From Toxotes chatareus (lineage: Eukaryota; Chordata; Actinopteri; Toxotidae), in assembly GCA_016801885.1 (NCBI GenBank), contig CM028898.1, forward strand, positions 13,304,858 through 13,368,857: a stretch of DNA of 64,000 nt. The letters run 5' to 3'. Positions 45,758 to 59,800 of this stretch are shown here, piece by piece (the first letter of the stretch is position 1; every line of letters starts with the position of its first letter). The notes beneath the pieces are model-generated. The model saw only the letters and a program-made list of their open reading frames with translations, did not search any database and was not told the origin of the DNA. A program made the position numbers and the translations under genes.

Positions 45758-46483
45758 GCTAATATTATTTTGGCTGTACATAGTCTTTGAACCCTGTATG
45801 GACTTACTTTTTTACTTTACAGTCAAATAGATGGGAATTGATGAACGGAAACTACTTAAAAAAAAAAGGGGGGGGAAAAGAAAAAAACTTTGTCTTTCTT
45901 TTTAAAAAGTGTTTCTTGAAAAGCTAGAAAATATCCTGCAAAACCTGAAGGTTGTAAAAAGCATGCAAGGCTACACGCCTGCCACCCTGCACTGTAGAAG
46001 CCCTGGTTGTGAAGAGAAGTGGCACATTCAGTCTTTCTGGCTGGGTTTCAGTAGCTGTTGTAGTAGCTGATGCAGGATACTGCAGCAGTACAATCAAAGC
46101 TATATTCTTTTACTCCTCACATGTGCTAAGAACCAACATTATTTATTATATCTGTGTGGTGAGCCAGAATACTTGTTTTACAGTGATGAAGTTTGACAAC
46201 ATGGGTTCCCTCTTTTCTTTAGGGTGTTGGCTTTCAGTGATCATATGTACTGTGAAGTTAGTAAGAACTAGGTTGGATGTATGAAAGGGAATAAAGAATC
46301 AGAAACTATTTACCACCTGTGCATTTTAGTTTTTGAAATGCACAGCCCCCTTCACTGCAGCTCAAATAAATATATTCCACTAAACCTTAAAGTGAATGTA
46401 TATAGATATATAGATATATATTTATATAGAAAAAAGTACATTGACGTCTAACTTTGCAAATGTTCTTAAGAAAATAATTGTTA

Positions 46484-47249
46484 TTTATTCATTCTTTACT
46501 TCAAAGTCAGTTGATTCAAGGAGACATTTTAGCGATGGATAGAAAGTTGATCACAGAATTCCAATAAACATCTCTGACTTTTCCTTTAGGTCTCTTCTTT
46601 AGATATTATGAAAGTCTTCAATCTGTCATAGTTAGTAGGTGATCTACATGTGTGAGTCAATACTCAAAATAGTTCTTTTTAATTATTCTGAAGAAAATGT
46701 ATCCTGAACAGTGTTAATTGTGCTTATGCTGTTGATGTACACCTCAGAACATTGTGGTGGAACAGCCAACCTCTCCTGGAGGCTGGGAAGAAAGACAAAG
46801 TCCCGACTGGTGATTAGAAATGTGACAGTCACTGAATCAGTATCATAGAATAGGACCCCGTGGACGTCAGCTAGAAAAATATATGCAAATAGACAGCGGG
46901 AAATCAAATTCGTCTTCTCACCTTGCTGATCTCCAAATATGTTGCCCCGGTGTAATTTCACACCCTGTTTGAAGAAATTAGTTCAAAATAACTCTGAATC
47001 CGTTTTTGGTAAGCATGACATTTTGAATTTTCCGTGGAATCCACACTTGTGTCCCTTTACACATCCTGTCATCTCTGAGAAGGGGTTCAGTGTCCAGTAG
47101 TGGAGCTCTCCATGAATACTGGTTGCTAGGTCTACAAAAAGCCAAGGAGATGTGATAAAACAGAAGACGATGGATAAACCAAACCAATCGACCAGACGGA
47201 CGCATAAATCCTGTGAATCAGTAGCAGGGGAAGAGACCCTCCTGTGTTT
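46484..47249 (-). other. insyn2a: Probable 3' UTR of insyn2a (end uncertain)
   Basis: Minus-strand sequence after the insyn2a stop codon. The first good polyadenylation hexamer I see on the minus strand is AATAAA at 46489-46484. Another is at 46147-46142. Downstream GU-rich signal is weak at the first, so the true end could be further left. No repeat interrupts this stretch. Confidence 0.35.
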
Positions 47250-47433
47250 TCACAGGAACCAAAGTTTCCAGCGAGCATGCTTCTTGGAGTCAGCTTTGGA
47301 CTTGCGTTTTGGGGTGGAGGTGAAGGCCTCCTGGGGGTAAGGCAGGGGGGCAAAATGGGCGTCCTCTGTTGGACAAAGCCTCTTCATCAGTGGCTGCAGC
47401 TTGTCCTCCTGCTGCTTGAAGTCCAGCTCCACG
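47250..47433 (-). CDS. insyn2a: insyn2a terminal coding exon
   Basis: The minus-strand acceptor is ctgtttctttgaggcag/C with an in-frame TGA just inside the intron, so the exon must begin there. It encodes VELDFKQQEDKLQPLMKRLC, PTEDAHFAPLPYPQEAFTST and PKRKSKADSKKHARWKLWFL, then TGA. The basic Lys/Arg cluster followed by the aromatic RWKLWFL end is the INSYN2 family C-terminus. Confidence 0.93.
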
Positions 47434-50400
47434 CTGCCTCAAAGAAACAGAGATACACAGTCAGTTCAAACACTAGCTAATTGCTGAGTGCAGGCAGTAA
47501 CACCACCTCATCCATGTGCTGTTACGATACATACTAAGTGACAAATACTATATTTTATTGTATTTTAATAGAAAGCCTCAAGTTTTCCCGTTTTTCTATT
47601 GCTTGTCTTAATTTGCAGTTGCTGCTTGCTGCTGTTAATGCAACCCAGACGCTGTTTTCATGAGTCACATTAAAGCCCACTAAGCAATAATAATCCCTGC
47701 CATTTTCAGTAAGACTTTTATTGTGAAATATTTGCTGAATTGATCAGAATGAATGAATCAGTGAGTAATAGCAGTATTTCTCTTAAACACACAGCAATGG
47801 AATGGTGGGTGTAACGTGACTGTGTTATTGTGTATTTTTCACCTGATTCATATAGTTCAGGTACCACTTGTTTCATTTTTTTGCCCCCCTTGTTTTATTT
47901 TTTCTCCCGCTTTTATTCTGAACTAGCCTTTACTTAGAGCAGGCTGCAAACCTGACCATTATATGCATACTGGCTTATATGACACATTTAACCGTGTATA
48001 TTCTTCCTTCACCAACCCTGAAACCACTCAGGTTTCTTTTCCCTTCACGCTTCTTTTAATCTTGACATGTTTTGACTGCCACATTTCCCCTCTAACCATA
48101 TTAAGTATCTGCGTTGTGGCCTGTTCTCACTTGACCCCTACACAGGCATCTGTCGCAGCACTGCTCAGCCTGGCAAAGCGACCTAGATTTCTTGCTTAGT
48201 TCATCCTTATTTCCCAGTAAAATCTCCCAATTTAGACTCTTTTTGATTGCATCTGGCTGCACACTTTGGCTGCTGCCGTTTTTTTTTTTTACGTGTATTA
48301 TTATCGTGATTCATAAAGCAAGAGGGAAGCCCATTAGTATTTTTCCCAGTGAGGAGTGCTCGGTCACTGGAGGAGAAGTTGAACCGAAAATCATTTGCTT
48401 GCTAAAACTGAGATCAGAGCCTGGGTATTGATGTGAGCCTTTTAGGATGTTAGTTTATATGTATCATGATTCTTTGATCCCTACACAATATCACAGCATC
48501 AGCAAAAGGTAATGAGGATGCAGAATGATTCAATTTGTGGGGTTTTTTGCACACTCTCACACACATGCACAGTCTTTTCCTTCTCGGTGTACTCCACGCT
48601 TCCCCAGTGTGCCAGGGGATTTATCTGGACCAGCCATCATTGTAATCCCACGCCCGCGCACATCTGACTACTAGCTGTTGCTGAGTGAAACTCAGATTAC
48701 AGCCTCAGCTGTGGTTAAGTGTAGAGGGACTTAAATCTGCTAAAGCTTCCTCCAGCCACTAGCCTGAGTTGGGCGGGTGAGCACTCTGACAGACAGACTT
48801 ACATAATGGCAACATGATCCACCTCATGAATACTGCAGTCTCAGTCTGTCTGGTAGCACGCAGTCGTTTACCACTGTGAGAGATTATGCAGTGTCAAGGT
48901 GAGCTAGGCAGTCGGCTGCCTGCTCTGATTGAAATACAAAGCGTCTGTAATGATCACCTGTTGCAACACTAAGACATCGTTTGATTTACAAAGAGCGACT
49001 AGTTTTTTTTAAATCTACATTGGATAGAATTCATTTACAAACTACTGGATGTTGCTAATGATTGGTTTTCCAGGTGAGCTGTAGGTGCGGATCATTCGCT
49101 CTGCGAAGCACAGCCAAATAATAGTTTCCAGAAGCTGGGAAAAATCTCAGATAAGGTGTCACAGTAAAATTTGACAGTTTTTATTATGTACGTTGATGGT
49201 TTTGGCATTGATTAGAACAGAACAGACGTTAATGTGGGTGTCTGACAGTGAGTCAAGTGAACGTTGGGTGCTGGACCAGACACTCAGCACTTTGCATTTA
49301 TTTGACTCAGTTCTTTACATGGAGCCAAGAACACTGCAGCTATTAGCAATAAATCACTGGCTGTTAATTACCCTGGTATAAATCCACTTCAATTTGTGTG
49401 AGGTCAGAGTTTGTTTGTATGCATGCATGTTTGTCTGCATGTGTGCATCAATGCATACACGTTGGGATGAGTTCGCTCCTGACCTGTTTGATCTGCTGTA
49501 AACAAATTGTGCTTGTTTGGTTCATGTAGGTCTGATGAGAATGCTGTCATCGAAACAACTAAAAGAACACATCTAAAAGGGAACAATTAATCATTTGCAA
49601 TTCTGTTTGGTTTGCCCGAAGCCATAAGTCATTGATAAACTCTGAAAAAGCCTTGAACCAAATATTAAACCCTGCACACGAAATGTCTGCATTTTTGTCT
49701 AGCTTTATTTATTTATTTAATGCACAGGCTAAGAGATTTGTCCTGAGGTGTCTTATTCAGCTCAGTAAAGTCTTTAAAATGAAATTTCTGCTTTGAAGAC
49801 CTAGAAAAGGTACAATAATTCATGCCTTAATGCCATTTCTGCAGCTGTCTTTGCTCAAACCACTCAAAGTCTTTCAGGCTTTAAAACTGGTCCAAAATTC
49901 AACAGCCAGGATTTTAGCAGATGCCAGGAAAAGAGACCATATTACTCATTTTTTTCATCCTTCTCTGGTCTTCAATCAAAAATTAGAATTGATCATTAGA
50001 TTTCACTGACCAGAAGTGAATTAGCTACAGACTACAGTTGGAACCTCCTAGCTCCCCCACACACCCCAGAATGTGGCCCTAAGCCTGCCAATAAGCTTCT
50101 CTGATTTCCAAAAAGCCATCTTATTTTGAAGGGTGATTGAGCTGTATCAGTGGTCAGAGTTGGCCCTTAAACAGCCTGCTTTAAATTCCTTCTAGAAACC
50201 TTCTGCTATAAACACTCTTTTACCCGTTCTTGTATAATTTATCCTGCCTGTTTTATCCTGTCTGTTTTGGATTTTATTATCGTTTTGCTGTCTTACATTT
50301 ACTGATTCCTTTTGTTGATTCTCTCTTACTGTTGATTTTATTGGTCTTGTGATGTTCTCTAAAAGCAACCTGATACCAGTTTTAGATTTCTTTTTTCTTT

Positions 50401-50823
50401 TTCTTGTTTTTTTCCCTTTGGTCAGGCCCAAGGGAACTGAAGTACACGTGTGAACACAGCCCTCAGGTTCAGGCTCATGATGTATAAGAAGATCATGATG
50501 TCTTCTGAAGTCAAACTCAAGCTCACATATTAAACGAAATTCATGGGCTGCAAAATTAACAGGCTCTTGCAGCGCAAATAACTGAAGCAAAGGCAGCATC
50601 AAAGGATTCTGTGATCAATGACTGTGTGTTTGTCAGAGTGTAATGAATGTGTGGTGGTGTCACTGGTGAAGCAGTGTGCTGAGCATTTCATTGTGTCTTT
50701 GATCTTTAAAAAAAAAAAAAAAAAAATTAATACTGTGTAGAGTGAAGAGACAGATCTCTGCAATATTGGGGTATCTTTGGCAAGTACTGTAGTTTAATCC
50801 TGTGTCATTCTGTGTGGGATATG

Positions 50824-50878
<55 letters not shown>

Positions 50879-53800
50879 TACAAGATAGCAGTCGCAGGAT
50901 TTTCCCTGTAAGCCTCTAATACTGCTGAGACTGCTGTTGCTCAGCATCCATAGCTACAGGTTATTGCCCTACTTGCACACACAACCATTTAACCAGATTA
51001 AAAAACTATTATTTTTATTGGTACAATCATTAGATGTATTTTTAATGTATGCTCAGAGAGTGAACTGTACATTATCAGTGTATTTAAACTCACAGTACTT
51101 GTATAGTAGTCTTTTTGTTTTGTTCGTCTCCCGCCTTTGGATTTGTGTGTTGTTTCTCCAAGAACTGTAGGCATACTATACATCTATTATTATTATTATT
51201 ATCATTATTATTATTATTATTATTTATTTATTTATTTTTATTTTATTTTTTAGCCTTACCCCTCTGTCTTACTAATTACTTACTTAGCTACCTTGCAGTA
51301 GATATTTCAGTGCACTTGTATCCCTCTCAACCTTAAATTCAGTTCTTCTTAAGGTCAGAGATACTTGGAAGTATATTGCTCTGATAGAAAGGTGAACAAA
51401 TAAAGAAGGAAACAAAAACTTTAAGTGCTGCACATATTTATGCAAAAAAGTTTGTAGTCAGTGTCGTCCGTAATGACCCATACGCCCACTGTCAAATTTG
51501 TTTGCATGTTTTCTGTTCTGCCACCCATATGGCTGAATAGTACAGATTTTACATTGTACTCCTGAAACATTGTCACACTCAGAGTAAACTGATGCAGCAA
51601 AACCAGCACTGATCAATCAAGCAGAGATGAAGAGCTGGCTATAAAAGTCTGGAAAACTGGCTTCTAATTTTTTTCACTTTCAAAGTTGTAGTCGTCAATC
51701 CCACCCAACGCTGCCTCAAGTGACATCACTTGTGGAAATTTATCCTATAAAAAGCTTTATACAACTTTTTTCACATACACATTAATAATCCCCAAGAGTG
51801 CTTGTTTAAGGTTAAAGAAATATCAGTGTCACAGTTAAGAAAGCTGAGAGGATATGGGGACACTTGAGTCACACCAACAGTAGATTATGAATATTTTTGT
51901 GACAGTATAACAACATCACACTACTTCCACCTCTGCTGCTGAGAGAGGACAGTCATTAGTGGCACTACTGCAAGAGGCTGCTTGATGTTGCTTATCAAGA
52001 GAATGTGAACGTATGTTATTTTAAGTGTTTTCTGAAGGACACAGTCTCTGTTTAAGATACTGTGCGGTACAATTCTGTAGCGGTGATGTGTTTAATTTCA
52101 GCTGTAGATCCATATCTTGAGTACATCTTTGCAGTGACCAGGGATTCACCTGTGACAACAGTCTGGAATTAATGGTTCAAACAACGTTGTGAACATTTCA
52201 GATTTTAATCTGTGTCCTGACCTTTGTTGCATGTCAATCCCTCCCTCTCCGCCATGTTTCCTGTCAGATTCCATGCTTCGCTGTCCAGTCGAACACAAAT
52301 GTCAAGAGAAAAGTTCACACTTACATCTGCGCTCAAATGCAGAAACCCTGTTTATAGATCTCAGTTTCTGTGTGGAGTAAAACCCTTCTTACACGTTTAC
52401 ATTCCTTGGATGGCACATGCATGACACATGTTTATGCACTGTTCATATCACTTATCCCACTTGATACCACACGTCATGTCTGATAATGCAGTAAAGCATT
52501 GTTCAGCTACAAGTTCAAATGCTATCTGTTGCTATTAGTGCTATATCACCGTATTTCTTTCTAGGCTCAACAAGGCTCTATAGCTTTATTGTAGTCACAA
52601 TAAATCCTTACACAGACTCTCTCAGACATCTTCAGCATACGTGGTTGAACAGCGTATAGATACATGATGCTCAGAACACAACATTCCTGTGGCTGTTGAT
52701 CTCAGCCTGTGTTACTTTGTGGAGCTGAGTCTACTCCTTAATTAAATTTGCTACTTTCAAAAACTACTACTTTACTCTTATCAAAAACACAGCTTTCAAT
52801 CTGCCAGGAGAATCATACAAAGTAGAGGTAAAGTGGCCTGTGGCTTGGGAACAAGACAGCAAGGAAACTTAAATGTCACCAATAAAGGAAAAAAAAAAGT
52901 CTGCATATCTTCATTTGAAAAAAAAAAAAGCAGAGTGAAAAGATAATCATCTCATCTTTGAAACATGCTCAAAAGGCCTTTTAATGAAAGATTTATTAGT
53001 CTCTAACCGGCCCAGTTATCAGCATCTCCTTATGAAACTGTCACAGGCCCTGCTGCGTCACTCTGCATTTTTTTAATTTTTTTTTTATTTTTATGAAAGC
53101 GAAAAGTGAAGCGTTGTTGGCATTTTCCTGTCCCCTAGCTGCCACTCCCCTGAGTGGGCTGTTGGATCGGAACAAATTGAAGAAGGCACTTTGGACCTTG
53201 TCAGTCTTTAACCTCTCTCCCCCACTTGTTCTCAGTCTTGCTTTGTCTCTCTCTCATTCACTCCCACTCTTTTCCTGTCATGTTCCTGCTCTCCAGAAAG
53301 TGTACATACAAGAAGAAAAGAAACTCGTCCACTCCACGTACCACGCCTAACCTCTTACTTGAGCTCATTCATTGGCAGACACGCCTCTCACCTGCCCTTT
53401 ACCCCATTTTAAACATCTGTGAGTCTTTATCGCCTGTTGTCTCCTTCATCCTCTCCCTGTCTCCCTGTTTCTCATTCTCACCCTGCCTTCCTCTTTGTGT
53501 CCTTATCTTCACCGGGTGTGAATGTGCTCTTCCTGACTGTCCTCACTGTCCCTTCGCACTGTCTGTCCTACCGAGGATCACTCTTGTAGCTATGGTAACC
53601 AGCTTGCCACCATGTTGGAAAACATCATTATGCTTTTATAAAAGAGATATCTTCCCCCAGCAGAGTTGTGCGGTAGGACAGCGATGCTGCTCAGTAATTT
53701 CCATATGTTATAATGTAATCAGCTCTTCAGCCTTTAGCAACGCTTAATTGATTTTCATAGCCTCGCACAATAGATTGGATATTTTTCCTTCTTTTAAATA

Positions 53801-56800
53801 CCCATTTCTTTGTTGATTTATTTTTTTTACTATCTATTTGCGCTGCACAATGTTATTTCAAGAATGTTTCACCATCAAATGGGTAGTTTTAATGATCAGC
53901 TGCTGCTCCTTATTTTGGAATTAATCGCAAGACTTGCAAGCTAATGACAAAATTTAACCGAGGGGAAATTGCTGTAGCCTGTTGTGAACAATGGTAGCCA
54001 ATGGTTGGGACCTCTGTAATCGGCTTCCTTAATCACAACTACTTAAATCTATCTCCTTGTTTGATCAGCACATTAGCCCATATAAATTCAATGTGAGGAA
54101 AATGAGATTACAGGGTTTCTGCGTCAAGACGCATCATGGCTTAATGCCTGTGGTTTTGAAATAAGTGGAATGCATTTCAATTCCACAGCTTTTCTGCACC
54201 ATCCTGTCGGTCTGATTTTCTTCCTAAGCAGCCTCTTTCTGTGTTTGTCTCTCGAGCTCATTCTCTGACTTCTTTTTTTCCATTCCTCCCCTCTGTCCAC
54301 CTTTCCCACTAACATATATTACATCACCTGGCAAGTTGGAATGAATTGCAATAATCTTTTCATCCCTCTCTCTCCTATTCTGTTTCAGTGTCATGCACGT
54401 TGTATTAATCATCGAATCCCCAAGTTCATTTGAACACACACTGTTAGCTGTTAGGAGGAGATAACGTATTCTGGAGAACCAGTGAGATACAGAGAGAAAG
54501 TTACCGAGGGGGGATGAAAGAAAGACAGCCTGAGTTCAAAATGAGAAGGTGGGACCAGACAAGGACGGAAGACTACAGCAGCTTGTGTATTCCGTTTGAA
54601 GTCCGTGCCCATAGACTACAGCACCATATTGATCTGGTGCTGTTGTTATGCTAAGGATGGGCTCTGAGATGATGCCATATACTCTTGGACAAATTGATTA
54701 TGCTGAAGAGTGCATGGCTGGCTCCTTACCGGGCTGCGTTAAAATGATTTATGGATCCATATGTCCACTCCGGCCACGAGACCAGCTTCATCATAAACAC
54801 AAGAGTTAGGGGTTTGGCCCTGGCACAAAGACACAAACATACTCAGAAAAAAAAATCCTAATAGATATTATAGACAGCTATTCTTCCCACGTACACTGTG
54901 TGTTCCTTCATGGCTCTGCTTTCTATCCTGTGTTCCTCCACCTCCAGAGAGGTTGTTTTCATGGAGATCTAAGTAATTAGATTGCCATTTAATCCTCCTG
55001 CCTGTGTGAATACAACTGCTATATTTGATTCTGTGTCCAATCAACACAATTTTCCATGCCAAGCGAGTCTCTTAAAGGAGAACTCGGGTCAATTTAACAG
55101 ATTTCAAACATCTCACTTAGAAATTTCTGCCCTTTATCAAGTTGAAACCCTGCCAGGTGTCGGTAAGGTTTGTCAAAAATGAGCTTTCTGTTTTGTATTG
55201 AGATTCTGTTTTTCTGCTCTTCCTCCACAGATGAAGCGTTTCAATTGATTGTGGCAGATCTAGGAAGCTAAATGTGGAGTTTTGATGTTAAAGATGTTAA
55301 CTGTTTGAAAACAGTCGTCAGTGTGTGTGCATGATCATCACTGACATGACTTTGTCCGTGATACTTTATATAATATTCAGTCAGTTTGCCTGTGGGGATT
55401 TTCAGTTTAGAAAATTTCAGATAAGACAGGTATGTCGGACAACTCACTGGCACATGTTCGTATAATTGGCTCATATTCAAATGGGTACACTTAATCATAG
55501 CTTTTATTGCAGCCTGCCTTTTGCATATTTTAAATCCTCACTGGAATTTTAGGTCATGTAGACATATAAATGAAACACCTTTCCCAGCACACCAGTGATC
55601 TGTATAGGTACAACCCGAGCTGCCAAGAATATCTTCACAAAAAGAGACCTAGAATGGAAATGCTCATATTTTTAAAATTTAAATGTGTTATCACACTGCA
55701 GTTTGTGCTCACAGATCCGGAGGGATGGTTAGCAAATGTCTCTAGAGTCTTCAGCAGCTTGCACAGCAGGGCAAGCGCAGTTGGTCTTTACTCAGGCATG
55801 CAGAGTGTAGATGGAGGATAGGTAGGCCAGGGGGAGCAAGGCCTTCTCTTCCCCAGGACCAAATCACACAGAGTTAGCATTAAGCACGGTGCTGACTAAT
55901 TTATAACACCAGACGAGCTCCCATCTCAGCAGTCTGCACTATTTCATCCATCCCTTAACCCTGTACCCAACCTATTGCCTCTTAATTCCCCCAAGCCATT
56001 TTGTGCCCTTCCAATGTCCTTCACATCACATGCAATAATTCAGCTTACCTCAATTCATCTCGCTGACACTGAAGTGTTGTAAAAGCCACTGTTCTTGTTG
56101 TTCACCCTGCGGCTATGCAGGGGACCTGCCGCGATTTAAACACACTCCGCTTTACGACGCGATGCACCTTCCTCAGCTCAAACATCTGAGGGAACAGGGA
56201 ACAGAGCTGTGCCCCGATCCTTCATTTTCAGGAGCCAGTTGAAGTTTGTCCAGAGGCTTATCAGTTATTGAGAGCAGTAGATAGAAAATGATTTAAATGG
56301 CTCTTCAGAGGCGAAATGCCGACTGAGTGGAACTGCAGTGTCCAGTAAAAACAGTTTTATTGATCGCCTCTCACCCTCGTACTCTTTAAATCTCTTTTCT
56401 TTCTCATCTTTTTCCCCTTCTTGTTCTTTTTGACTGTTGGAATCGTACTTTTTCGTAGCACCAAACAGAAAAATAGCCAGACCCCCATGCACATATGCAC
56501 ATACAGGTTGTGACATGCCGTTCTGACTGTGAGCAAAGAGCCTGTGTTGGACCTGCAGACTGTCAGTCTCACTGTGTACCACAGAGGAAGGCCCAGGTCT
56601 GACAGAGGTGTCAGGACCTGCAAGGCTCTGTCAAAGGTCAGGGCCACCGACTATGAACTTTGAGCTGACCCCACACTATTTCACATTAGGTCACTGCAAC
56701 CAGTGGTTATTTTTGTTATATGATTAATCTATGGATTTTTAACCACGGTATCGAAGTGGCTCTGGAAGACGATGTTGGTCTGTTGGTCCATTACTGTGGT

Positions 56801-59800
56801 TTATGACTAAATAACTGCAAAACAAATGACATTTCCATCAAACATGCGGTGACCACGGCAGACATTATGCCTGCTCATCATCAGCGTTTTAGTATGCTTA
56901 CATTAGCCTTTAGCTGAAAGCCCCCACTGTGGAGAAATACATACAGGCATTAGTGTGATTGTATGTCCTGTCTTTAAAGTATCAAATAATAGTAATGAAT
57001 ACCTGTCACAAATTCGAAGAGGCCAAGAAACTAAAGGGATTTTACAGCAAGTCGTGTGTCTGAGCAGCTGGAACCATTCATTTTTGTTACTTACGCTTGA
57101 TAAGCTCGTGGACCAAAATAATTATAATTGATGTCAGTTAATTTTCTGTCTATCAGCTAATCAATCGACTGCTTGTCTCAGTATATTTCACATACATTAA
57201 CACGTTCACACACAGACTAAGTATGAAATGTTTACGCACACATGCACACATACCTTCATCAGGAGATTACTATGTCCCCCCAGTAGACTGATGACTCTGG
57301 ACTCACATCTGTACTGGTTGTCAAATAAATTGAACTGAATTTGAAAGTATGCACAGGCTCAGTTGGCTTGGCAACAGCACACAGTGATGATATTTCATGA
57401 TGTCTGGACGGTAATTAATTTCACCTTTCACTGGCCTGTGCTCCCTCACTCCACAGCATGTATCCTCTTTACTTTTCAACCACGTGCCCTTTTGTCTCTG
57501 AGTCTAGCTAACCCTACACCTGCTAAGCACCCTTCAGTGAAGAAGGGGGTGTGAAGCGACAATGGGAGAGTCAAACAGAGATGTATAGATTCAGAGAGAG
57601 AGTGCGTAGTGTAAATGTCACACGTCCCCATGTGCTCATTAACAGCATCCACATTAGTCTTGCATCCCCTGCCCCCTACTTTCCTCTCTGCCGTCCCTTT
57701 TCCACCTGTCCTTTCTCCTTGAGGGAAAAAGGACAGGGCACATTTGGATCATCGTGTCTTTGAAGAGTAATGGCCACTAACCTGTAAATAATGCATGCGC
57801 TGTTCCGGCATGTGTCACAGTTGGCCGTGTCCTGTCCGGTTCGATAGGAGAGTCTGTGGGGAAGATAAGAGTCATGAATGAGTAATTACAGGACTTGTTA
57901 AGCTGCTCCCTCACACCTTCCTTTCTCATCTTGTTTGTCATCCCTCGTTAGTGAGACCGAAGTAAATGAGGGCGATGAGGAGTCACGCTGCCCTCCTGAG
58001 TGGCCTGTGTCCGGCAGGGAGGGCAGAGAGAGCACTGTGTCGGCCATTAGCTGTGGTTGACTGATTGGAGGTCAGATAAGGCAAAGTGGTACGCAGGATG
58101 AGTTTCTGGGCTGCTCTGAAAGGTAGTTTTCATCATGGACTTGTCAGGATTACAATTACACTACAGATGTCCTCATGCAAAAAAACACGTTCGGATGCAT
58201 CTAGGGATTATTTTCATTATTTATTAATCACATGGTTATTTGTTGTATATGACAGGCAAGAAAAATGCCTGAAAAATGCCTTAAATAAATTTTTCTTTGT
58301 TGGCATGAGCAGCTCCCTCTACTCCTCTATTACTAAACGTTTTAACTCAGGCAAGAGAAATCCAACCATTGATTAATCCATTCTGCTCAGGACAGCATTG
58401 TAAAGCATACAGTAAGAGTCATCTTCGATATGAAAACCTGTTTTGTATTTATTACTTTTGGGGTGGGTGGGGTGTCATTTGGAAATGAAATGGGTCCTTC
58501 TAAGCAGATAAAATTTGACTGTTTTGTTTAGGACAGCAGCCCTTTGGCTTTTCACAGTCAGCCTGTCTTAATTTAATTGTGATATCGATTCACTGAATTC
58601 ACATTCAAACCCATCAATATCCTTTTATATTGCATCCTGTGTGTCCTGAGATTGTTCTATCATCAGTTGTCTCTGCGATAAAATATTGTCATGAACCAAG
58701 TTCCCATTATGGATTGGTATTTCTCAAGGGGCAGCTAAAGACCAGGTGATGGCTCTGACTGGGACTATTTGGTTACATGCTTCAAAGGCTCAATGGCTTT
58801 CTTATTGGATTAGCATGTGGGAATGAGCATATTGATTGACAGTAAGTGTTTCCCTTTGTAATTAATGGCATATCACAGTGGAGACACCGTGGACTCACTT
58901 CACCCATGACATGGACACGATGGAAATCCTGTCTTGGTTGGTTTTTATGGTTATGACCTGCATTGCTGCATCAACAGAAAGCAATCCTGTAAACCTAGTA
59001 CAGATGTCAGGTGTTTTGTAGCTGTTACTCTTCCAGGTAGAGTCCTTCATCAACCACTGTCTTTCACAGTCAAGCAGTTATGTGGATTCACACATAGCAG
59101 CTACTAAATCTAACCATCCTCCTACTAAAGAAGATTTTAGTTTGATGGAATCATTTGTAGGTGTCCCATGTATTTGCTTATTGCCTTTGTCTTACCAATG
59201 TCTCAAGTATTACCTTGGCAGGTAGTTTTGGTTTTGCTCAGGTTTTGAGATGTCTGCCTTCACCTCATTATAATGGAGGTCAATGAAATTTCATTTACGG
59301 TGCTCAAAGCAATGAAAGACTACATTAAAAAGAATGAACAGCACAGCATGTCTTTCCAGAAGCAATGTGTCTCTGGACTATCCACAGGCCTCAGTGTGAA
59401 AACTGAAAACCTGTTCACACTGTTATTTACAGAAGTAGGTGCACTGTTTCTGGAGAGGGATGTCGCTGTTGAATTTTATAATTGAAAGTCCATTTAGGTC
59501 CATTCTCTTGTCACCGAGGCAGAAATCATTGTGGCTAGATACTACGAGAAGTAAGTAAAAGGGTATTTTTTTAATTTGTTTTGTCTTTTTTTTTTGTAAT
59601 TTGGGTGAACTGACCATCTAACAAGCTATCACTGTCATAAATCAGGGTTTCTCAAGTGAACATTGCTGAAAAAGCCACTCGATCCTTCTCTTTGAGATTA
59701 ATGTGCTAACTTTAACATTTAGTCTCTGTCTCATCTTTGCAGCAGCAGAGACATTTTTCAGTTCTCTCTCAGGAGCTCTTGTCACGCTGCCCATAAGGTG

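Larger units (their letters stand above)
39733..47249 (+). other. dock1 giant intron, part between exon 20 and the insyn2a stop
   Basis: This part holds a CT microsatellite (42211-42268), a (TTA)-type run near 42546-42561, a repeat relic (44168-44420), TA and T runs (44465-44516), a 619-bp terminal-inverted-repeat element (45032-45650), a (TA)n run (45721-45753) and the probable insyn2a 3' UTR (below 47250). A 186-codon frame at 43327-43887 shows no domain features. Confidence 0.8.
47434..57781 (-). other. insyn2a last intron, also inside the dock1 intron
   Basis: A 10,348-bp intron on the minus strand (donor gttagt, acceptor gcag). It holds an L2/CR1-like LINE relic (49860-50220), poly-A (50708-50726), a long (CA)n (50825-50877), (TTA)n (51185-51240), A-runs near 52890-52930, a repeat fragment at 55074-55170 and a family A fragment at 57118-57178. 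No further exons are recognised on either strand. Confidence 0.8.

Noticed and set aside
53226..53747. Open frame of 173 codons on the plus strand
   Set aside because: It derives from pyrimidine-rich sequence read as Ser/Leu/Phe runs, with no domain.
59273..59485. 70-codon frame that looks moderately protein-like
   Set aside because: It falls inside a dispersed-repeat copy (59210-59612).
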